Assembly: GCF_900109145.1 (NCBI RefSeq)
Contig: NZ_FNYY01000005.1
Location: forward strand, 124,001-188,000
DNA length: 64,000 bases
DNA from: Marinovum algicola
GTDB taxonomy: Bacteria > Pseudomonadota > Alphaproteobacteria > Rhodobacterales > Rhodobacteraceae
Direction of reading: 5' to 3'
Part shown: positions 51,637 to 60,243 of the stretch, one piece after another
How the letters are laid out: each line of letters begins with the position of its first letter
Position numbering within the stretch: position 1 is the first letter of the stretch
Notes under the pieces: generated by a model
What the model was told of the DNA's origin: nothing
Seen by the model: only the letters and a program-made list of their open reading frames with translations
Databases searched by the model: none
Translations under genes and position numbers: made by a program

Positions 51637-51653
51637 TTAATCCTGGGTTAACC
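51637..51653. promoter_or_regulatory. Candidate CtrA binding site
   Basis: TTAA at 51637-51640, seven bases, then TTAACC at 51648-51653. This matches the full TTAA-N7-TTAA consensus of the alphaproteobacterial cell-cycle regulator CtrA. Confidence 0.55.
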
Positions 51654-51855
51654 TTGAGTGAAGATATTGACAGGAAATTCACGGATGCCACGATATATCG
51701 TGATTTGAGCGTGAATTGAGGGGGCGTCAATTTGCGCGTCCAGCCCGAGTCACCGCCATCGCCCGGGCTACATGAACCGATGTTCAGAAATCCGCTGCAA
51801 GAAAAAACTTCACAGGGTTCCGCTACGTAGCAAAACCCTTGTCGCAACGGTTCGG

Positions 51856-51883
51856 TTGACGCATTCAAACATTGCTATGTATT
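51856..51883 (+). promoter_or_regulatory. Candidate promoter of the hydrolase gene
   Basis: TTGACG at 51856-51861 and TGTATT at 51878-51883 with a 16-base spacer, about 75 bases before the start codon. The palindromes CTGACGTCAG (51908-51917) and GGCGCC/GGCGCC lie between it and the gene. Confidence 0.4.
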
Positions 51884-51958
51884 GAAACGTCTTTCATGCT
51901 AGTTTAACTGACGTCAGGCCAAAGGCGCCGCAGGGCGCCCCGGATCAGGAGAGGCATT

Positions 51959-52843
51959 ATGACCAGCTATCCCGTGAACATGACCGTTACCCCGCAGGTG
52001 CAGGCTTTCTTTGACGAGGCCACGAATACGATTTCCTATATCGTCCGGGATCCGGGGTCGGACGCCTGTGCGATCATCGATTCCGTCATGGACATCGATT
52101 ATGCGGCAGGGCGGATCACCTATGATCACGCCGATGCGCTGATCCGGTCGATCGAAGAGCAGGGGTGTCGTCTCGAGTGGATCATCGAAACTCATGTTCA
52201 TGCCGATCACCTCTCGGCCGCGCCCTATATTCAGGACCGGCTCGGCGGCAAGATCGGCATCGGATCGAAAATCATGGTGGTGCAGGACACCTTCGGCAAG
52301 GTGTTCAACGAAGGCACCGAGTTTCAGCGCGATGGCAGCCAGTTCGACAAGCTGTTCGAGGATGGCGATCGCTACATGATCGGCACGATGGAGGCCTTTG
52401 CGCTTTATACGCCCGGGCATACTCCGGCTTGCATGACCCATGTGATCGGCGATGCGGCCTTTGTCGGCGACACGCTCTTCATGCCTGACGGCGGCTCGGC
52501 GCGGGCGGATTTCCCCGGCGGCGATGCCGGCGAGCTCTACGATTCGATCCAGAAGGTGCTGCGCCTGCCGGACGAGATGCGGCTGTTCATGTGCCACGAT
52601 TACGGCCCCAACGGCCGCGACATCCAGTGGGAGACCACGGTGGCGGAGGAAAAGGCGCACAACATCCACGTCGGTGGCGGCAAGACGCGCGAGGATTTCA
52701 TCAAGTTCCGCACCGAACGCGATGCCACGCTGGCCATGCCCAAGCTGATCATCCCCTCGCTTCAGGTCAACATGCGCGCCGGCGAGGTGCCGCGCGACAA
52801 GGACGGCAACCCGGTGCTCAAGGTGCCGGTCAACGGCCTCTGA
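51959..52843 (+). CDS. MBL-fold hydrolase, persulfide dioxygenase-like
   Basis: A 294-residue metallo-beta-lactamase-fold enzyme. The metal motif is ETHVHADHLSAAPYI near residue 79, followed by YTPGHTPACMTHVIG, VGDTLFMPDGGSARADFPGG and FMCHDYGPNGRD. This set matches the bacterial ETHE1/Blh group, which oxidises glutathione persulfide to sulfite. An AGGAG site precedes the ATG. The nearby palindromic sequences may be operators, since blh-type genes are usually induced by sulfide through ArsR-family repressors; no such repressor is adjacent. Confidence 0.85.
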   Translation: MTSYPVNMTVTPQVQAFFDEATNTISYIVRDPGSDACAIIDSVMDIDYAAGRITYDHADALIRSIEEQGCRLEWIIETHVHADHLSAAPYIQDRLGGKIGIGSKIMVVQDTFGKVFNEGTEFQRDGSQFDKLFEDGDRYMIGTMEAFALYTPGHTPACMTHVIGDAAFVGDTLFMPDGGSARADFPGGDAGELYDSIQKVLRLPDEMRLFMCHDYGPNGRDIQWETTVAEEKAHNIHVGGGKTREDFIKFRTERDATLAMPKLIIPSLQVNMRAGEVPRDKDGNPVLKVPVNGL

Positions 52844-52852
52844 GCCGTCGCC

Positions 52853-52915
52853 CGCCCCGGACCTGATCCGGGGCCCCGCCGCCGCCTTTCCGCCCCGGAC
52901 ATATGATCCGGGGCC
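52853..52915. repeat. REP-like palindromic repeats
   Basis: Two near-identical palindromes, CCCCGGACCTGATCCGGGG and CCCCGGACATATGATCCGGGG, lie one after the other. They belong to the same CCCCGGAnnnGATCCGGGG family as the elements at 10056-10111 and in the 312-bp duplication. The rest of the gap to 53071 holds no gene. Confidence 0.7.
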
Positions 52916-53071
52916 TCTCTCCCCGTCCCCCAGACGCGCCGCATCCCTTTGCGAAAACGCCGAACGGTGCCCACTCACCCTCGCATGTCCCGTTGCCCGC
53001 CGATCCTGCTCTATGCGGTTCCAATGGGGCGCCATGCGCCAGCGTACCCGCACTGGGGGCCGGCGCCAGGT

Positions 53072-54148
53072 CTACGGGTCTTCGCGCCCGACCTGATGCC
53101 GGGCCACCGCCATCGACTTGACCAGCGCGAAACAGCTTTGTCCGACCGCCAGCCCCATCGCCTGCACCGAACGCTGGGTGATCCGCGCCAACAGCACCTC
53201 GTCGCCGACCGTCAGGGTCACCAGCGCGCCCGGCCCGTCGCCCGGCAGCAGGCTCTCGATCACCCCGGGGATCACGTTGAGCGCCGAAATCGCCTCGGGG
53301 CGGCGGCGGGCCAGCATGACGTCATGCGCCATGATCCGCACCCGCACCAGATCGCCCGGGGTGCCGCTGATCCGCGGCAGCCAGAGCGGCCCGCCGGCGC
53401 TGCGCAGCCGGGTCAGCCCGTCCCCCTCCTGGCCATCGATCCGCGCCGTCAGCGTTGCTCCGGCTTCGCGCAATCCCATGCCGCGCAGGGCGCGCGGATC
53501 GAACAGGATATCCTCGGTCGGCCCGTCGCGCAGCACCTGGCCCCGGTCGATCACCACGATGCGGTCGGCCAGCCGGCGGGCCTCCTCCATGTCGTGGGTC
53601 ACCAGCACCACCGGCATGTTCAGATGTGCCCGGAGCCGCTCGACCTCGGCGTAAAGCCCCTCGCGGGTGCCCCGGTCGACAGCCGAGAACGGTTCGTCGA
53701 GCAAGAGCACCGCCGGATCGCGCGCCAGCGCCCGGGCCACCGCGACCCGCTGTTGCTGCCCGCCCGAAAGCTCCGCCGGCCGGCGTGCCTCGAGCCCGCC
53801 CAGATGCACCAGCTCCAGCACGGCGCGCGCCCGCGTCTCATCGGCGCCGGCGGCCATCACGTTGGCCAGCGCCGTCATCTGCGGGAACAGCGCGTAAGAC
53901 TGGAACACCACGCCCAGCCGCCGCCGATGGGTGGGCAGCCGCGTGCCCCGCGCGGTATCGAGCCAGGTCTCGCCGCCCACGGCGACGCGGCCTTGGTCCG
54001 GTTGCCAGAGCCCGGCAATCGCCCGGAGCAGGGTGGATTTGCCTGCGCCGGAGGGCCCGACCAGCGCCAGCAGTTCGCCGGCCTCGACCTGAAACGCCAC
54101 ATCGAGCGGGATCGGCGCCCCGGAACTGACCGCCACCTCGAGCGTCAC
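53072..54148 (-). CDS. modC: Molybdate ABC transporter ATP-binding protein ModC
   Basis: A 358-residue ABC ATPase with a C-terminal mop/TOBE domain. Walker A is LVGPSGAGKSTLLRAI near residue 32, the signature is LSGGQQQRVAVARAL, and Walker B is VLLLDEPFS followed by VLVTHDMEEARRLAD. The C-terminal part (DVMLARRRPEAISALNVIPGVIESLL) is the molybdate-binding fold typical of ModC. It overlaps modB by four bases. It drives molybdate import for the cofactor genes at 0.7-4.1 kb. Confidence 0.94.
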   Translation of the reverse strand: MTLEVAVSSGAPIPLDVAFQVEAGELLALVGPSGAGKSTLLRAIAGLWQPDQGRVAVGGETWLDTARGTRLPTHRRRLGVVFQSYALFPQMTALANVMAAGADETRARAVLELVHLGGLEARRPAELSGGQQQRVAVARALARDPAVLLLDEPFSAVDRGTREGLYAEVERLRAHLNMPVVLVTHDMEEARRLADRIVVIDRGQVLRDGPTEDILFDPRALRGMGLREAGATLTARIDGQEGDGLTRLRSAGGPLWLPRISGTPGDLVRVRIMAHDVMLARRRPEAISALNVIPGVIESLLPGDGPGALVTLTVGDEVLLARITQRSVQAMGLAVGQSCFALVKSMAVARHQVGREDP

Positions 54149-54813
54149 GACAGCCTCCGCCCGGCGCGCGCCGAAAGCCGGAAGGTCACCGCGATGGTCA
54201 CCAGCGAGATTGCCAGCAGCACCGCCGACATCTGCGCCGCGCCGGCCATGTCAAAGGCCTGCACCCGGTCGTAGATCGAGATCGCCACTGTCCGCGTCTC
54301 GCCCGGGATCGCGCCGCCGACCATCAGCACGATGCCGAATTCGCCCAGCACATGGGCAAAGGTCAGCACCATGCCGGTCAGCACCCCGGGCCAGGCCAGC
54401 GGCAGCTCGACCCGCCAGAGCGCCGTCAGCGGGGCCATGCCGCAGCAGGCTGCCGCTTCGCGCACCTCGCGCGGCACCGCCTCGAAGCCGCGCTGGGCGG
54501 GTTGCACCGCAAACGGCAGGTTGAACAGCACCGAAGCCGCGACCAGCCCCTCGAAGCTGAACACCAGCGGCCCGCCGAACGCGCCCTGCCAGAGCTGGCC
54601 CACCGGGCTTTCGGCGCCGAAGGCCACCAGCAGATAGAACCCCAGCACCGTTGGCGGCAGAACCAGCGGCAGGATCACCAGCGCCTCGACGACGCCTTTG
54701 CCGGCAAAGCGATGAAAGGCCATGAAGCGGCCGAGAAACACCGCCACCGGTAAGAGCAGTACCACCGTCCAACCCGCCAGATGCAGTGAGAGCCAGAGCG
54801 CGGGCCAGTCCAT
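54145..54813 (-). CDS. modB: Molybdate ABC transporter permease ModB
   Basis: A 222-residue permease with about five membrane helices and the EAA loop EAAACCGMAPLTALWRVELPLAWPG near residues 138-162. The LPLVLPPTVLGFYLL segment is typical of ModB. It overlaps modA by one base and modC by four, so the three are one operon. Confidence 0.94.
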   Translation of the reverse strand: MDWPALWLSLHLAGWTVVLLLPVAVFLGRFMAFHRFAGKGVVEALVILPLVLPPTVLGFYLLVAFGAESPVGQLWQGAFGGPLVFSFEGLVAASVLFNLPFAVQPAQRGFEAVPREVREAAACCGMAPLTALWRVELPLAWPGVLTGMVLTFAHVLGEFGIVLMVGGAIPGETRTVAISIYDRVQAFDMAGAAQMSAVLLAISLVTIAVTFRLSARAGRRLS

Positions 54814-55586
54814 CAGGCGGGCTCCGGCGCGGCAAAGCCATAGGCGGCCAGGATCTCCTGCGCCGCCGGTGTTTGCATGAACTCGTGAAACGCCCGGGCG
54901 GTCGCGCCGGCCTTGGGCGTCAGCACCATGCTTTGGTCAAGCGGGCTGTGCCAGGCGTCGGGGATCAGCGCGCTTTCGGCCCGTGCCCGCAGGGTGTCGG
55001 CCGCCGCCAGAGAGGCCGCGACCAGCCCGCCCTGCGCATTGCCCGAGCTTGCGAATTGCGCTGCCTGGGCGACATTCTCGCCAAAGACCAGATGCGGGGC
55101 GATGGCCTCCCAGAGCCCGCGATGCAGCAGCGCCTCGCGGGCGCGCTGGCCATAAGGCGCATGTTCCGGGGTGGCGATGGCAAAGCGGCGGATCTCGCCC
55201 CGGGCCAGCGCCGCGGCGAGCCCGTCCATCGCCGCATCCACTGCCAGCCCGCCGTGCGGCGCGATCAGCGCCAGGCGGCCGCGGGCATAGACCGTGGCGG
55301 CCGCCTGAACCGCACCGCTATCGGCCAGAACCTGCACATAGGCGGCATCGGCCGACAGAAAGAGCTCGAACGGGGCGCCATTTCGGATCTGCTGTGCCAG
55401 CGTCCCGGAGGAGCCAAAAGCCACCCGCACCGGCCCTCCGCCGGCGGCGGCAAAGCCCGCGGTCAAGGCCGGCATGACAAAGCGCAAAGAGGCCGCCGCG
55501 GCAATCACCGGCGGCGCCTCGGCCTGCGCCGGCAGGGCCAGGGCAGCGGCGGTCAGGGTCAGAAAATGACGGCGGGGCAGCGGCAT
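54813..55586 (-). CDS. modA: Periplasmic molybdate-binding protein ModA
   Basis: A 257-residue periplasmic binding protein with a signal peptide ending in LPAQAEA. The mature start VIAAAASLRFVMPALTAGF and the FGSSGTLAQQIRNGAPFELFLSADAAYVQ segment contain the oxyanion-binding serines expected of ModA. ENVAQAAQFASSGNAQGGLVA is the second half of the site. First gene of the operon; a perfect 17-bp palindrome lies 16 bases upstream of its start. Confidence 0.92.
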   Translation of the reverse strand: MPLPRRHFLTLTAAALALPAQAEAPPVIAAAASLRFVMPALTAGFAAAGGGPVRVAFGSSGTLAQQIRNGAPFELFLSADAAYVQVLADSGAVQAAATVYARGRLALIAPHGGLAVDAAMDGLAAALARGEIRRFAIATPEHAPYGQRAREALLHRGLWEAIAPHLVFGENVAQAAQFASSGNAQGGLVAASLAAADTLRARAESALIPDAWHSPLDQSMVLTPKAGATARAFHEFMQTPAAQEILAAYGFAAPEPA

Positions 55587-55601
55587 GTCGGGCGGTTTTC
55601 C

Positions 55602-55618
55602 AAGGTTTCCGAAACCTT
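55602..55618. promoter_or_regulatory. Palindromic operator candidate upstream of modA
   Basis: AAGGTTTC-C-GAAACCTT is a perfect 8+1+8 palindrome located 16-32 bases upstream of the modA start codon, with AT-rich sequence at its far side on the minus strand. It does not resemble the Mo-box I know, so the regulator is unidentified. Confidence 0.5.
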
Positions 55619-55704
55619 ATCGGCGCCGGGGCAGGGATAAAAGCCCGACCTTCGACGCGGGACAGGCGCGGCGCTTTTTCGTTGTGGAATCATTTTTCAT
55701 TCTG

Positions 55705-55718
55705 TATTTCACGAAATA
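55705..55718. promoter_or_regulatory. Palindrome overlapping the arsR-arsC start
   Basis: TATTTC-AC-GAAATA (6+2+6) ends on the A of the start codon at 55718. TTGTGG (55682-55687) and TGTATT (55703-55708) could be the promoter, with a short 15-base spacer, placing transcription start at or very near the ATG. An autoregulated, nearly leaderless gene is possible. Confidence 0.5.
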
Positions 55719-56566
55719 TGGAAAAATATGCCTCCACCCTCACCGAACAATTCGCCGCGCTCAGCCATCCGCAGCGCCTTGCGGTGTTTCGCTTGCTGGT
55801 CCGGCGCTGCCCCGATGCGCTGCCGGCCGGCGAGATCGCCGAGGTGCTGGGGCACAAGGCCTCGACGCTTTCGGTCTATCTTGCCGCGCTCACCCGGGTC
55901 GGCCTGATTTCCCAGACCCGGCGCGGCACCTCGCTGCTTTACGCGCTTGACACAAAGGCGGCGCAGGGTCTGGTGAGCGATCTGTTTCTCGATTGCTGTC
56001 GCGGGCGGCCCGATCTCTGCCCGCCGATCTTTCACCCCCTGTCCGACAGGAGCCAGACCATGCGTGACCGCAGCTACAACGTTCTGTTCATCTGCACCGG
56101 CAATTCTGCCCGGTCGATCTTTGCCGAGGCGATCCTGCGCGATGTGGCGGGCGACCGGTTCAACGCCCATTCGGCCGGCACCAGGCCCGGTTCCGAGCTC
56201 AACCCGATGGCGCTCGAGATACTGGCCGCCAAGGGCATTCCGACCGGCGATCTGCGGGCCAAGAACGTCGATGAATTCCAGGGGCCCGAGGCGCCGACCT
56301 TCGATTTCGTCTTTACCGTCTGCGACCGCGCCGCCAACGAGGAGTGCCCGGCCTGGCAGGGTCAGCCGATCAGCGCCCACTGGGGCCTGCCCGATCCGGT
56401 CAAGACTACCGGCAGCGCGGCCGAGCGCAGCCTGGCCTTTCAACAGACCTACGCCATGATGCGGCACCGGATCATCGCCTTTGCCGCGCTGCCGCTCGAT
56501 GCGCTCGACCGCGTCTCGCTGCAAAACAGGGTCGATGACATCGGCCGCGAAAAGGAAACTGCATGA
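55718..56566 (+). CDS. ArsR-ArsC fusion: arsenic repressor plus arsenate reductase
   Basis: A 282-residue fusion. Residues 1 to about 105 are an ArsR winged-helix repressor ([16 protein letters not shown], then [26 protein letters not shown]), with Cys93, Cys94 and Cys101 as candidate arsenite ligands. Residues from about 120 are a low-molecular-weight phosphatase-type arsenate reductase with the P-loop CTGNSARS at 126-133 and a second Cys in [14 protein letters not shown]. No ribosome binding site is visible before the ATG, which fits a leaderless start. It overlaps the next gene by ATGA. Confidence 0.88.
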   Translation: MEKYASTLTEQFAALSHPQRLAVFRLLVRRCPDALPAGEIAEVLGHKASTLSVYLAALTRVGLISQTRRGTSLLYALDTKAAQGLVSDLFLDCCRGRPDLCPPIFHPLSDRSQTMRDRSYNVLFICTGNSARSIFAEAILRDVAGDRFNAHSAGTRPGSELNPMALEILAAKGIPTGDLRAKNVDEFQGPEAPTFDFVFTVCDRAANEECPAWQGQPISAHWGLPDPVKTTGSAAERSLAFQQTYAMMRHRIIAFAALPLDALDRVSLQNRVDDIGREKETA

Positions 56567-57564
56567 CCACCTATGCCTTGAACGGCCTCGGGCGGATGGG
56601 AAAGCTCGCCCTGCGTCCGCTTCTCGAACGCGGCGCCGAGATCGTCTTTGTCAACGATGCGGTCGGCGACCCGGCAATGCACGCGCATCTTCTGGAGTTC
56701 GACACGGTGCATGGCCGCTGGCCCGCCACATTTGCCGCCGATGACCAAAGCATCACCATCGACGGCATCCGCATCCCCTGCCGGCAAGGCCGTGAGATCG
56801 CCGATCTGCCGCTCGAGGGTGTGGACGTGGTGATCGATTGCACCGGGGTCTTCAAGAGTGCGGCCACGCTCCAGCCCTATTTCGACGCGGGCGTGAAAAA
56901 GGTCGTGGTCTCCGCCCCGGTCAAGGACGGCAACGCCGCCAATATCGTGATGGGGGTGAATCACGACCGCTATGATCCGGCCGGTCACCGCATCGTCACG
57001 GCGGCAAGCTGTACCACCAATTGCCTCGCGCCGGTGGTCAAGGTGATCCACGAGAACCTCGGCATCAAACATGGGTCGATCACCACGATCCACGATGTGA
57101 CCAATACCCAGACCATCGTCGACCGTCCCGCCAAGGACCTGCGTCGCGCCCGGTCAGCGCTGAATTCGCTGATCCCCACCACCACCGGATCGGCAACGGC
57201 GATCACGCTGATCTACCCGGAGCTTGCCGGCAAGCTGAACGGCCATGCGGTGCGGGTGCCGCTGCTCAATGCCTCGCTGACCGATTGCGTTTTCGAAGTG
57301 GCGCGCGAAACCTCGACCGAAGAGGTCAACGCGCTGTTTGAAGCGGCCGCCGCCGAAGGTCCGCTCACGGGCATTCTGGGGTATGAGACCCGGCCGCTGG
57401 TCTCGACCGATTACACCAATGACCCAAGGTCCGCGATTGTCGATGCGCCTTCGACGATGGTGGTGAATGGCACGCAGGTGAAGATCTATGCCTGGTACGA
57501 CAATGAATGGGGATATGCCAACCGGCTGGCCGATGTTGCCCTGATGGTCGGCGCGGACCTCTGA
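56563..57564 (+). CDS. Arsenic-operon glyceraldehyde-3-phosphate dehydrogenase
   Basis: A 333-residue GAPDH homologue. The Rossmann motif is [16 protein letters not shown] and the catalytic Cys is in [13 protein letters not shown], with His in the later HDVTNTQ region. In ars operons with arsJ, this enzyme makes 1-arseno-3-phosphoglycerate from arsenate and glyceraldehyde 3-phosphate, which ArsJ exports. The ATGA overlap with the arsR-arsC gene and 16-base spacing to arsJ support that role over central glycolysis. Confidence 0.92.
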   Translation: MTTYALNGLGRMGKLALRPLLERGAEIVFVNDAVGDPAMHAHLLEFDTVHGRWPATFAADDQSITIDGIRIPCRQGREIADLPLEGVDVVIDCTGVFKSAATLQPYFDAGVKKVVVSAPVKDGNAANIVMGVNHDRYDPAGHRIVTAASCTTNCLAPVVKVIHENLGIKHGSITTIHDVTNTQTIVDRPAKDLRRARSALNSLIPTTTGSATAITLIYPELAGKLNGHAVRVPLLNASLTDCVFEVARETSTEEVNALFEAAAAEGPLTGILGYETRPLVSTDYTNDPRSAIVDAPSTMVVNGTQVKIYAWYDNEWGYANRLADVALMVGADL

Positions 57565-57580
57565 GAGCGGAGCCGAAGCA

Positions 57581-58852
57581 ATGACCGCTCAGACCGCTGA
57601 GACCCCGAACGGGCTTGCCGCCTATATTGCCGTCACCGCGGCCTATTGGGCGTTCATGCTCACCGATGGCGCGCTGCGGATGCTGGTGCTGCTGCATTTT
57701 CACACCCTGGGCTTCAGCCCGGTACAGCTGGCCTATCTCTTCGTGCTCTACGAGATCGCCGGCGTGGTGACCAACCTCTCTGCCGGTTGGATCGCCGCGC
57801 GCTTTGGCCTGACCTCGACATTGTATGCCGGGCTGGGAGTGCAGGTGCTGGCGCTGCTGGCGCTGGCGCAGCTCGATCCCGGCTGGGCGGTGGGCGCCTC
57901 GGTGGCCTATGTGATGGCGGTGCAGGGGGCTTCCGGCGTGGCCAAGGACCTGGCCAAGATGTCATCGAAATCGGCGGTCAAGGTGCTGGCCCCGAAAGAG
58001 GGCGGCGGGCTGTTTCGCTGGGTGGCGCTGCTGACCGGCTCGAAGAACGCGGTCAAGGGTCTCGGCTTCCTGGCCGGCGCTGCGGCGCTGGGCCTTTTCG
58101 GCTTCACCGCCTCGGTGCTGGGCATGGCGGCGGTGCTGTCCCTGATCCTCCTGGCTGTCGCGCTGCGCATGCCGGCGGGGCTGTCGATGGGGCGCAAGGA
58201 CGCGAAATTCCGCGAGGTGATATCGAAGAACCGCGAGATCAACTGGCTGAGCGCGGCGCGGGTGTTCCTTTTTGGAGCCCGCGATGTCTGGTTCGTGGTC
58301 GGCATCCCGATCTATTTCTACGCCGTGCTGTCGGATGGCACCGAAGCCGGCAACCGCGCGGCCTTTTTCATGATCGGCAGTTTCATGGCGGTCTGGACCA
58401 TCCTCTATGGCGCGGTGCAGGCCGCGGCGCCACGGCTGTTGCGCGCCCGAACCCGGCCCGACCCCGAAATTGCCGCCCTGGCGCGGCATTGGGTGGCGGC
58501 GCTGATCCCGGTGCCGGCGGCGTTGGCGGCGCTGGTGGTGATGTCTGGCGCGCCGGCCCCGTGGCTGACCGGGGTGCTGGTGATCGGCCTGCTGATTTTC
58601 GGGGCGCTCTTTGCGGTGAACTCGGCGCTGCATTCCTACCTGATCCTCGCCTTCACCAGCGACGACCGCGTGACGCTGGATGTCGGCTTCTACTACATGG
58701 CCAATGCGGCGGGCCGGCTTCTGGGCACGGTGATGTCGGGGCTGGCGTATCAGATTGGCGGCGTGGCGCTCTGCCTTGCCGCGGCGGCGCTGTTCATCGC
58801 GCTGAGCTGGGGCGCGATGGTGAGGCTGGCGCCGGGGCAGGCCCGGGGCTAG
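57581..58852 (+). CDS. arsJ: ArsJ organoarsenical efflux permease
   Basis: A 423-residue major facilitator transporter with about eleven membrane helices. The opening YIAVTAAYWAFMLTDGALRMLVLLHFH and the MLTDGA block are typical of ArsJ, as is SSKSAVKVLAPKEGGGLFRWVALLTGSKNAVKGLGF. It exports 1-arseno-3-phosphoglycerate made by the adjacent GAPDH, giving arsenate resistance. Last gene of the arsenic operon. Confidence 0.92.
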   Translation: MTAQTAETPNGLAAYIAVTAAYWAFMLTDGALRMLVLLHFHTLGFSPVQLAYLFVLYEIAGVVTNLSAGWIAARFGLTSTLYAGLGVQVLALLALAQLDPGWAVGASVAYVMAVQGASGVAKDLAKMSSKSAVKVLAPKEGGGLFRWVALLTGSKNAVKGLGFLAGAAALGLFGFTASVLGMAAVLSLILLAVALRMPAGLSMGRKDAKFREVISKNREINWLSAARVFLFGARDVWFVVGIPIYFYAVLSDGTEAGNRAAFFMIGSFMAVWTILYGAVQAAAPRLLRARTRPDPEIAALARHWVAALIPVPAALAALVVMSGAPAPWLTGVLVIGLLIFGALFAVNSALHSYLILAFTSDDRVTLDVGFYYMANAAGRLLGTVMSGLAYQIGGVALCLAAAALFIALSWGAMVRLAPGQARG

Positions 58853-58856
58853 GCAA

Positions 58857-58880
58857 GAAAAAACCCCCGCCAGTGGCGGG
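58857..58880 (-). terminator. Rho-independent terminator for the repeat-protein gene
   Basis: On the minus strand CCCGCC-ACT-GGCGGG is followed by GGTTTTTTC. It lies between arsJ and the convergent Lys/Ala/Pro repeat gene. Confidence 0.8.
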
Positions 58881-58912
58881 AGTCGTGGAGCTCTTGAGCC
58901 TTGAAGCCGAGC

Positions 58913-59704
58913 TTACTTGGAGCCCGGCATCGGCTTGGGCGTTGCGGGCATGCGCTTGCGGGTGCGCCGCGCCGGGGCGGCCGGTTTCGCGGCCGCCGCC
59001 TTGGGGGCCTCTGCCTTGGGAGCATCGGTTTTCGGCGTTTCGGTTGTTGCAGCGGGCTTCGACGCTTCTGCGTTCGGCGCTTCGGCCTTGGCAGCAGGCT
59101 TCGCCGCTTCTGTTTTCGGGGCTTCAGCCTTGGCAGCAGGCTTCGCCGCTTCTGTTTTCGGCGCTTCGACCTTGGCAGCGGGCTTCGGTGCGTCTGTCTT
59201 GGGCGCTTCGGCCTTGGCGGCGGGCTTGGCCTCTTCGGTTTTCGGCGCTTCGACCTTGGCAGCAGGCTTCGGTGCGTCTGACTTGGGCGCCTCAACCTTG
59301 GCAGCAGGTTTCGGCGCCTCGGCCGTCGGTGCCTCGACCTTGGCTGCGGGCTTCGGCGTTTCGAACTTGGCCGAAGGTTTTGTCACCTGGGCCGGTGCGC
59401 TAGCCGTCTTTGCAGCCGGTGCGGCGGGGGCCGGTTTCTCCGCGACCGGTTTCACCGGTTTCGCCGCGGGTTTGCGGGCCGGGGCCTTGCGGGCGGCCGG
59501 CTTGGCCGTCGCCGGTTTTCCGGGCGCTTCGGCTGCGGTGTTTGCCGGGGTGGCCACGACCGGACCCACCGGCGAGAGCAGCTTGGCGCTCTCGAAGGCC
59601 GAAGTCATCATGACCTGCGCAAGGCGCATGTTGGATTCGAAGGCGCGGTTGGCCATCTGAAGGCAGGCCGCCGACATTTCAAGTTGTTTGACAAGCAGAT
59701 TCAT
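58913..59704 (-). CDS. Lys/Ala/Pro-repeat protein with phasin-like N-terminus
   Basis: A 263-residue protein. The first 50 residues form an amphipathic helix pattern (LEMSAACLQMANRAFESNMRLAQVMMTSAFESAKLL) like small phasins. Residues 60 onward are low-complexity, with about ten 11-residue units of the type PKPAAKVEAPK, and the tail is basic (RRTRKRMP). Such tails bind DNA or granule surfaces. A role at polyhydroxybutyrate granules is plausible given phaA and phaB elsewhere, but not shown. ATG at 59704 follows an AGGA site. Confidence 0.75.
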   Translation of the reverse strand: MNLLVKQLEMSAACLQMANRAFESNMRLAQVMMTSAFESAKLLSPVGPVVATPANTAAEAPGKPATAKPAARKAPARKPAAKPVKPVAEKPAPAAPAAKTASAPAQVTKPSAKFETPKPAAKVEAPTAEAPKPAAKVEAPKSDAPKPAAKVEAPKTEEAKPAAKAEAPKTDAPKPAAKVEAPKTEAAKPAAKAEAPKTEAAKPAAKAEAPNAEASKPAATTETPKTDAPKAEAPKAAAAKPAAPARRTRKRMPATPKPMPGSK

Positions 59705-59717
59705 CAGTCTTTCCTGT

Positions 59718-60059
59718 TTATGCAAGGTTTCCGAACAGGGCTCCCGGCCCGGCAGGCCCGCGTTTTGCAAGCCGGCTCCGGTTGTCGCCCACGGCATCCG
59801 ACAGCGGCGCCACCCAGGCCAACGTCACCTGCTCTGGGCGCTGGCCCGACGCCAGCGCCAGCGCCGCAGCCAGATTGGCCTCGAAAAAGGCCGCCGGCTT
59901 TTCGGTGAACATGCGGGTGGTTTCATCCCGTGCAACCGACCAGCCGCCAAACATGCCGAGGCTGCGATAGGCGATGACGCATTGGGCCTGCGCGGCCAGC
60001 GCGCCCATGGCAAGACAGGCGTTCCAGCTGTCGAGGGCCTGCTTCAAGCCTGTCTGCAT
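59718..60059 (-). CDS. Small helical protein, possibly phasin-like
   Basis: A 113-residue protein of mostly helical character (MQTGLKQALDSWNACLAMGA, then MFTEKPAAFFEANLAAALALASG). It is 13 bases upstream of the repeat-protein gene on the same strand, so the two are probably cotranscribed. The pattern resembles short granule-associated proteins, but I cannot name a family. The ATG at 60059 is chosen because the extension to 60161 looks non-coding. Confidence 0.6.
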   Translation of the reverse strand: MQTGLKQALDSWNACLAMGALAAQAQCVIAYRSLGMFGGWSVARDETTRMFTEKPAAFFEANLAAALALASGQRPEQVTLAWVAPLSDAVGDNRSRLAKRGPAGPGALFGNLA

Positions 60060-60243
60060 CTCACCGTGTCGTCCTTCGCGGCACCGGGCACGCCCGGACG
60101 TGGCGCTCGCCACGATTTCTGTCACCGGCCAGTATAACACGAATTGCCGCGCTTGCAGCATATTTAATGCTGCACTGCGGCGGGCGTCGGCGGCCTGTTG
60201 CCGTTAGGTCAGGAGGCGCGAAAAGCGGCGCTATTCCAAGGGG

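Larger units (their letters stand above)
51399..51958. promoter_or_regulatory. AT-rich regulatory interval between algD and the hydrolase
   Basis: This 560-base interval has no gene but many repeated motifs. CGTGAATT occurs at 51536-51543 and 51710-51717 and inverted at 51676-51683; the last two enclose the perfect palindrome CACGATATATCGTG at 51689-51702. ATTTGCG occurs four times (51510, 51558, 51570, 51730). A TTAA-N7-TTAA site lies at 51637-51651. CTGACGTCAG at 51908-51917 is a further palindrome. It is divergent between the polysaccharide operon and the next gene. Confidence 0.7.
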
